Assembly: GCA_940671915.1 (NCBI GenBank)
Contig: CALNVZ010003426.1
Location: 18,841,418-18,905,417, forward strand
Source of the DNA: Paracentrotus lividus
Taxonomy: Eukaryota > Echinodermata > Echinoidea > Camarodonta > Echinidae
Reading direction: 5' to 3'
Length of the DNA stretch: 64,000 bases
The position numbers and the translations under genes are program-made. The notes beneath the pieces are model-generated. The model saw only the letters and a program-made list of their open reading frames with translations. It did no database searches and had not been told where the DNA came from. The first letter of the stretch is position 1; the number at the start of each line of letters is the position of its first letter. Below, in pieces: positions 58,398-64,000 of this stretch.

Positions 58398-61300
58398 TCC
58401 TGTCTCTCTTTCTGTCTCTCTCTCCCTGTCTCTCTCAGTCTCTCTCTCATTCCTTCCCTGAGCAACACACAGATATACATATAACTATATGGGACATACC
58501 ACAGATGAAGCTGAACTTGTATTGGTCAGGTATCTTCCACGTATCTTCGCCTGTAGCTACCATATCGAAGGTACTATGTGTCAAGGTCACCTTGTAATCT
58601 CCAGGTCTCATCACGTAACCTGTGGTTAGGCTAGATAAATCAACAGAAAATACAACAAAATAGCTGTATGCACTACTATCTTATGATACATAAAATGACT
58701 TCTTGGTCTCCCCAAGATGACTTCTTTTTATATTTGTCATAGTCACTTCATTGGTTTAATTGGTATTTAAGCATGTCCCTTATTTGAATATTACTTGTTC
58801 CATATTATTTTATAGTATAGCCTATATCTTGACTTCTTTTAAATTTTAAGATAAGATTTATATTGGCTCTCGGGGACCTCACAACCAGACATGATCTTGA
58901 AGATATGCCGTGGGGTCATAGCAGGTTGTGACGTTCCCTTTACCATAGAAACCACTATGCCTCTCAAAGCACTTAATACAGTCTTGGAACCATAAAAATC
59001 TGTTTGACTTAGGAGAAATTCAAATTATGAAATGTGAATATCATTTGTCTAGTATAATTTGGAAGGAAAAAATTGCCTTGACTTAGGTGTTTATTTGACT
59101 TACAGAAGGTCGACTTATGCAGAGTTAACTGTATATTATACAGTCTGTGTCAAAAAAAATAGTACAATCGGAAAAAAAATATTTAGGTTTGAAATATTTT
59201 CAAATAATGTGTGTATGTGGTACCAAAATAAAGCCAAAGGATTTTCCTTGCTAATGCACTTTGTTCTGTATAATTTGCTTATGCTAAATTTTGTGCGACG
59301 AGGAACAAATCGAAATTGAGCACTTCATGGCCATTATGCGAAACCTATACACAAAAGCATGGAACGGCGTGCGAAAAATGGATTTTTGTTGATCGTAGAA
59401 AACTAGTCATATTTCAAAAATTACAGCACCAAATGTGATGAAAAAAAATGCAGGTAAAAGTGTGATTTTCCTGTTTTATGAAAATACCAAACAATAGCAG
59501 GCTGTTATTAATCTTCATACTTTAAAAAAATGTTTTCCACTTGTACCATTTATTTGACACAGACTGTATAATAACAGATTCCACCAACCATGATAGTCTG
59601 CCTGGGTAGCATATTTTGCCGGCATGTATACAGGTCCCATCTTCTAAATGTAGCATGTGAATAGCATAGCGATGCAGCTCACTCCAATCACGGTAGTTAC
59701 CTGTATAATACAAAGCAAGAAATCCTAACCAACTAATTCATGAACTTTCGTAAAAACACAATAAACCAATGCTCAGATTAGCAATATGTAATGCATCACA
59801 TCGAAATCAGACACAAGTCGCCGAGCAAATTCAGCATTATGTCGAGGAGATCAGCAAAATAATAAAAATTGTCTTATTTGAGGGAAATATTTTTTTTATT
59901 TTCTGAATTTTCAATGTTTCTTGTATGCTCTGTAAAACTAGATGAATCTTCGACCGCGCACGGTCGGAAGGCATGCCTCCGTATTGCCACATCGGAAAAA
60001 AAAGGCATGCGCATGTTGAGTTATTTTACATCATTTATACCATGACATCTTTGAGATATTGACCCCAAATCTAATTAAGTTTGTAATCATCGAATTATTT
60101 CCAACTCAGGAAGGATGGCTACTGATGTAATAAAAAGGATAAACATGTTTTAAGTTGATCTGTCAAAGGTCCTTCAGATATTGCACAAACGAGTCATTTA
60201 CATAAAATAACCAGTGACCTTTGATGTCCTGACCTCAAATCTAATCACTTCATCTTTCCTCCCACATACCCAAGTTGAAGTTGATCCATAAACGGTTCAG
60301 AAGTTACAGCAAGAACGTGCCATTTCTGTATACAATGACGTCTGTGACCCTTGACCTTTGACTTCAATGACCTCACAATATATAAGAAATTCATTGTCCC
60401 TACCATATGCACACATGACCCAAGTTTGATGTTCATCCATCAAACTGTTCTTAAGTTATCGCAAGAACAAGCCATTTTCAGACACAATGTCCTCTGTGGC
60501 CTTTGAACTTTGACCTCATGACTCTAATTCTAATCAGTTTTGTTGTCCGTCCCATATGCACATAATGACCAAGTTTGAAATTGATCCATCAAACGGTTTT
60601 TAAGTTTAGTGCGAGAACAAGCAATTTTCATGTACAGCAATGACCTCTGTGACCTTAACCTTGACCCCAAAAATCTAATCAGTCATTGCCCCTCCCATAT
60701 GCACACATTACTCAAGTTTGAAGTTGACCCGTCACACAGTTCTTAAGTTATTGCGAGAATGAACCATTTTCATGTATACATGACATTCTGTGACCTTGAC
60801 TTGACCTCACTGACCGTAAAATCTAATCAGTTCATTGCCCTCCCAATAGGCACACATTACTTAAGTTTGAAGTTGACCCGTCAAACGGTTTTTAAGTTAT
60901 GGCGAGAACCGAGCCATTTTCATGCATACAATGACCTCTGTGACCTTTGACCTTAGACCTAATGACCCCAAAATCTAATCAGTTCATTGCCCTCCATATG
61001 GCACACATTACTCAAGTTTGAAGTTGACCGTCACACAGTTCTTAAGTTAATTGCGAGAACGAACCATTTTCATGTATACAATGACTCTGTGACCTTTGAC
61101 CTCATGACCCTAAAATTCTAATCAGTTCATTGCCCCTCCCAAAGGCACACATTACCTAAGTTTGAATTGACCGTCAAACGGTTTTTAAGTTATGGCGAGA
61201 ACGAGCCATTTTCATGCATACAATGACCTCTGTGACCTTTGACCTTTGACCTAATGACCAAAATCTACTCAGTTCATTGTCCTACCATATGCATACATGA

Positions 61301-63228
61301 TCCAAGTTTTGAAAGTGATCCGTCAAACGGTTTTTAAGTTATGGCCGAGAACGAGCCATTTTCATGCATAACAATGACCCTCTGTGACCTTTGAGCCTTT
61401 GACCTAATGACCCCAATCTATCAGTTCATTGCCCCTCCATATGCACACATTATCCAAGTTTGAAGTTGACCGTCACACAGTTCTTAAGTTATTGGCGAGA
61501 CGAACCTTTTCATGTATACAAATGACCTCTGTGACCTTTGACCTTTGACTCATGACCCCTAAATCTATCAGTTCATTTGCCCCTCCCATAGAGCACCACA
61601 TTACCCAAGTTTGAAGTTGACCCCGTCACACAGTTCTTAAGTTATTGGCGAGAACCGAGCCATTTTCATGCGCTACAATGACCTCTGTGACCTTTGACCT
61701 TTTGACCTAATGACTCCAAAATCTAATTCAGTTCATTTGTCCCTGACCATATGTCATACATGATCCAAGTTTGAAAGTGATCCATCAAACGGTTCTTAAG
61801 TTATCGCGAGAACAAAAACGGGACGGACGTACGGACAACCCGAAAACATAATGCCTCCGGCACCACCTTCGGTGGCGGAGGCATAATAAAAATTGAGTAG
61901 AAATGATTATGGGAAAGCCTTTAAAAACGGATTGTTTTGTTGCAATCTTTGAATCTTTTCTGGCGACTTATGTCTGATTTCGATATGATGGGTCACATAT
62001 AATTTGATTGGTTTCAGGGGCATCCCAATACCTGATACAACTTGGATCATGAGCAAGGAGGAGAATGTGCATTGGAGACAGCAAATAGAAAATGGAAAAT
62101 GAGAGATGGTGGAGAAGAAAAGGGTGATAAATGAAGCGCTCACAGAGAAGGGTGTGGTAGAGCTTTAAAACAATCACCCCCCTTTCACTGTCAGCACTTT
62201 CTGTCAAATCGATTTTGACCCTAAAATTTGGGCTCTCCCTCTCAGCCTTTCCTTAAAGGAGGACTCCGGGCTGAAATCAAAAAGTTTAGCAAGCACAACA
62301 CAGAAAATTCAAAATCGGATGAAAAAAAAACAAAGTTATGCATTTTTTAGGTATCGATTTTTTTTTGTAAAAGAGTTCTTGGCAATTGTCTCATTGTCTC
62401 ATTTGAATATTTGAATATTCAAATGAGCAAACTGATGATGTCACAGTCCCCCTACTTCTTGTGTATTTTATTATATGAAATCCTATTTATCTCATTTTTT
62501 TATATATTGCATATACAGAAAATCTATCCCTCATACTGAAATAAGTAAAAGCACTTGTGACCTTGAACATTTCATTCAGAAGGATTAATCCCTGTTTTTA
62601 TGTCCTTGGGGTAGAAAATCTTGATAATTGGTATTTCATACAAAAAAATACAAAGAAAGTACGGTAGGGGGACTGAGACATCATCAGTTCGACAATTTGA
62701 AGAACTGTTTCCACAAAAAATTCAAAACCTAAGAAAATTCATAACTTTCCTATTTTTTATCCGATTTTGATGAAATTTTTGGTGTTGTGCTTTTTAGATT
62801 TTACTTTACTTCTCTAATAATGCAAACTCCAGCCCGGATGAGTTCTTTAATGTTGACAGCCCCTTGGTCATGGGTAGACAGAAAGAGAGAAAGAGATAAG
62901 TTGATGATTGGGGAAGCTGACATATGCTCTGGCAACAATTGCTCTGGGTTTTATTTCTTCTACGAGATGGCAGTAGGATTAAGGTTACAAAATGGTTTTA
63001 TGTAAGGTTTAGTGTTAGGGTTAGGTATAGTGTTAAGTCTAAGGCGAGTTATTTGATTAGTGTCGAGAATTGACGGCGGATCATATGTCATAGACGTGAT
63101 GATTTAAGTCCAACATACCATAAGAGTGATCCCTCATGCCTGCAACTGTGATGTCATGTTTCCCATGACCTTCGACCTCTACTTGACCTGTCATCTTTCC
63201 AAACTGTTCATGGTGGGTTTGATGGGAC
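57090..63228 (-). CDS. Lipocalin-like (AttH/CrtC, DUF7064-type) domain gene, four internal exons
   Basis: On the minus strand four exons join in frame: 63228-63119, 59700-59602, 58619-58500 and 57237-57090, ~159 residues. Motifs in order: YEQ-like HHEQFGKMTGQVEV; GMRDHSYGNYRDWSELHRY (RDHSWG-type signature); LHLEDGTCIHAG; YVMRPGDYKVTLTHSTFDM; KLYEGFVEVVVNGKKGWGIA. The RDHS(W/Y)G and E-GF-E-NG--GWG pairs are, to my knowledge, typical of the beta-barrel domain that in invertebrates occurs alone or next to phosphoenolpyruvate-synthase-like regions. That family call is from memory and not checked. Function unknown. Start and end exons are not visible: the first exon here begins in phase 2 and the last ends in phase 2. 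Introns are 0.9-3.4 kb and contain MITEs and minisatellite elements. Confidence 0.8.
57664..58308 (+). repeat. GACCTTTGACCT minisatellite element, short copy
   Basis: Left end gatgaatcctcgaccgcgcg then cggtcgaaatatatgcctcc; about three units with accttgacctttgacct and tcttgagatatcgcgat; right end a run of ggac and the ggcaccaccttcggtggcgg hairpin. It lies in an intron of the lipocalin-like gene. Confidence 0.85.
58360..58450 (+). repeat. CT-rich microsatellite
   Basis: (TC)n with interspersed TG and CC, in an intron of the minus-strand gene. A frame through it is an artefact. Confidence 0.8.
58500..58619 (-). CDS. Lipocalin-like gene, exon YVMRPGDYKVTLTHS
   Basis: Acceptor ggttaggctag...accacag before 58619; donor gtatgt starting at 58499. 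120 bp, phase 1 on both sides. It reads YVMRPGDYKVTLTHS, EDTWKIPDQYKFSFIC, an alternating pattern fitting beta strands. Confidence 0.85.
59141..59566. mobile_element. Tc1/mariner-type MITE (CAGTCTGTGTCAAA ends), copy 2
   Basis: Flanked by TA at 59139-59140 and 59567-59568, with ends CAGTCTGTGTCAAA and TTTGACACAGACTG. Interior blocks (gtgcgacgaggaacaaatcg, ttttcgcac-type) match 17270-17735 in inverted orientation. Located in an intron, 35 bp from an exon of the lipocalin-like gene. Confidence 0.88.
59602..59700 (-). CDS. Lipocalin-like gene, exon NYRDWSELHRY
   Basis: Acceptor tgtattatacag before 59700. It encodes NYRDWSELHRYAIHML and EDGTCIHAGKICYP. The only splice position that keeps phase 1 with the next exon uses a GC donor (ag|gcagac at 59602/59601), so this looks like a GC-AG intron. 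GT candidates a few bases on leave the wrong phase. A Tc1-type MITE starts 35 bp past this donor. Confidence 0.8.
59786..61999. mobile_element. MITE with GATGCATCACATC ends, copy 3, split by a nested element
   Basis: The left end atgcatcacatcgaaatcag with acacaagtcgcc and the right end ggcgacttatgtctgatttc with gatgggtcacatat belong to the family at 49894-50160. The halves are separated at about 59938 and 61887 by the minisatellite element. Confidence 0.83.
59938..61887 (+). repeat. GACCTTTGACCT minisatellite element nested in a MITE
   Basis: Same termini as 51831-53346 (gatgaatcttcgaccgcgca; hairpin ggcaccaccttcggtggcgg) and the same internal order for the first ~1 kb, with more units (about twelve). 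Units show frequent single-base insertions and deletions (for example gccgagaacgagcc, attggcgagacg) rarely seen in the 51831 copy. Confidence 0.87.
62253..62850. mobile_element. Fold-back MITE (TTAAAGGAGGACTCCGGGCTG ends)
   Basis: Left end aaaggaggactccgggctga; right end, inverted, aaagaactcatccgggctgg. Internal paired blocks: caaaatcggatgaaaa with ttttttatccgattttg, cataactt with aagttatg, gatgatgtcacagtccccct with agggggactgagacatcatc. Both ends abut TTAA. ~600 bp in an intron of the lipocalin-like gene. Confidence 0.82.
63119..63228 (-). CDS. Lipocalin-like gene, exon with RDHSYG motif
   Basis: Acceptor attgttttcag before 63228; donor gtatgt starting at 63118. Reads SHQTHHEQFGKM, GHGKHDITVAGMRDHSY. 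It begins one base into a codon, so an upstream exon must lie beyond the window or in the unrecognised 63229-64000. Confidence 0.85.
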
Positions 63229-64000
63229 CTGAAAACAATTATTTGATACAAATAATATCTCAAATATACATTTACCATATGTGATATGAAATTGAGGAAT
63301 TAACATTATGAAATAAGGCAAAAACATCACTAAAAGAAGGCATTTACTGTATAAGTGGTTATTTTCGCGATGACTTTATTTTCATGAATTTCGCGAGTCG
63401 GTCATCCCGAAAATTTCCACCCCAATACAAGGCTATTCGTAGTTATGAAGTCATCACCAAAATTGCAAACTTTTGCTCTCACGAATTTCCCCAACTAGTC
63501 CAAAATTGCGAAAATATCTGGACGCGAAAATATTGGCTTATACAGTACTGCTTTAAGGCAATACCTTACTCATTACTTAAAAGATATTTGGTCATATTCA
63601 AACGTGAATGACACGACATTTGGACTGATAGAAGGGCGCATATCTTTGCACTTGTAGATTATGAATAGACCATGACTACCATATTATGAATAATGTAGGA
63701 GTGGCATGTGTCATTACCAGTTGGATTTGAATTTTACAATTGGTCCTGGAAATTATGATTAAAAAACAGTGCGTGAGTGACACGACAGAAAAAAGACATG
63801 GGTTTCTGACCATCATTGGTTATGGTTGGCTTTCTGCCCAAGTAGATCTCTAAGGGTAGCATAAGTGCTTGTATATATACATGAATAGTGTACCTTTCTG
63901 ACATTTATTGTCCTTGTGTCGTAAGTGACACGACATCCAAAATGTGAGTGTCACGACCAGTGCCTTAAATTCAACATTTCAAGCAAATAACTAAATCCAA
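63229..64000. other. Intron or flank, nothing recognised
   Basis: No further exon of the minus-strand gene could be picked out. Short tgacacgacat motifs recur several times (63610, 63777, 63925) and a ggttattttcgcgatgactt stretch has a loose inverted partner, possibly a repeat relic. Confidence 0.4.

Overview
The window is eukaryotic: spliced genes with GT-AG introns, a base composition rich in AT and homopolymers, and dense interspersed repeats. Several repeat types suggest a marine deuterostome invertebrate, most likely a sea urchin: fold-back MITEs with G-run termini, minisatellite elements carrying GACCTTTGACCT, and CR1/jockey-type LINEs. That assignment is inferred from repeat style and gene families, not from a diagnostic sequence. 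Most of the 64 kb is repeat or unannotated intergenic sequence, and only two host genes can be supported.

Layout. 1-2750: no gene, repeat relics. 2760-12345: one segment present three times as forward, reverse and forward copies (2760-6612, 6680-10155, 10180-12345), riddled with small indels. 12597-18300: Tc1/mariner-type and GC-rich MITEs in gene-free DNA. 18577-21739: a ~3.2 kb non-autonomous terminal-inverted-repeat element with nested GAGACGTCTC palindromes. 22260-24262: an inverted short-repeat cluster, then a degenerate CT-rich tandem array. 24176-35002: a giant inverted repeat whose arms each hold a fold-back element built from a 15-bp minisatellite. A broken LINE lies between the arms, and the structure ends at a 25-N gap. 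35028-38335: a second, less damaged copy of the same LINE (endonuclease plus reverse transcriptase).

39433-42436 (+): the last four exons of an HSD17B2-like short-chain dehydrogenase/reductase. Its catalytic Ser and Tyr and its NNAG motif are all substituted, so it looks like a pseudoenzyme. 42437-57000: intergenic, with piggyBac-type and palindromic MITEs, a truncated LINE tail and minisatellite elements. 57090-63228 (-): four internal exons of a gene with an RDHSYG motif and a GWG motif, resembling a lipocalin-like (AttH/CrtC, DUF7064-type) domain. Its introns are filled with MITEs and ~147-bp minisatellite elements.

The two genes have no evident functional link. The inverted and duplicated segments at 2.7-12.3 kb and 24-38 kb need caution. 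Their indel-dominated divergence, the fold-back geometry and the fixed 25-N gap fit unpolished long-read gap filling at least as well as biology.
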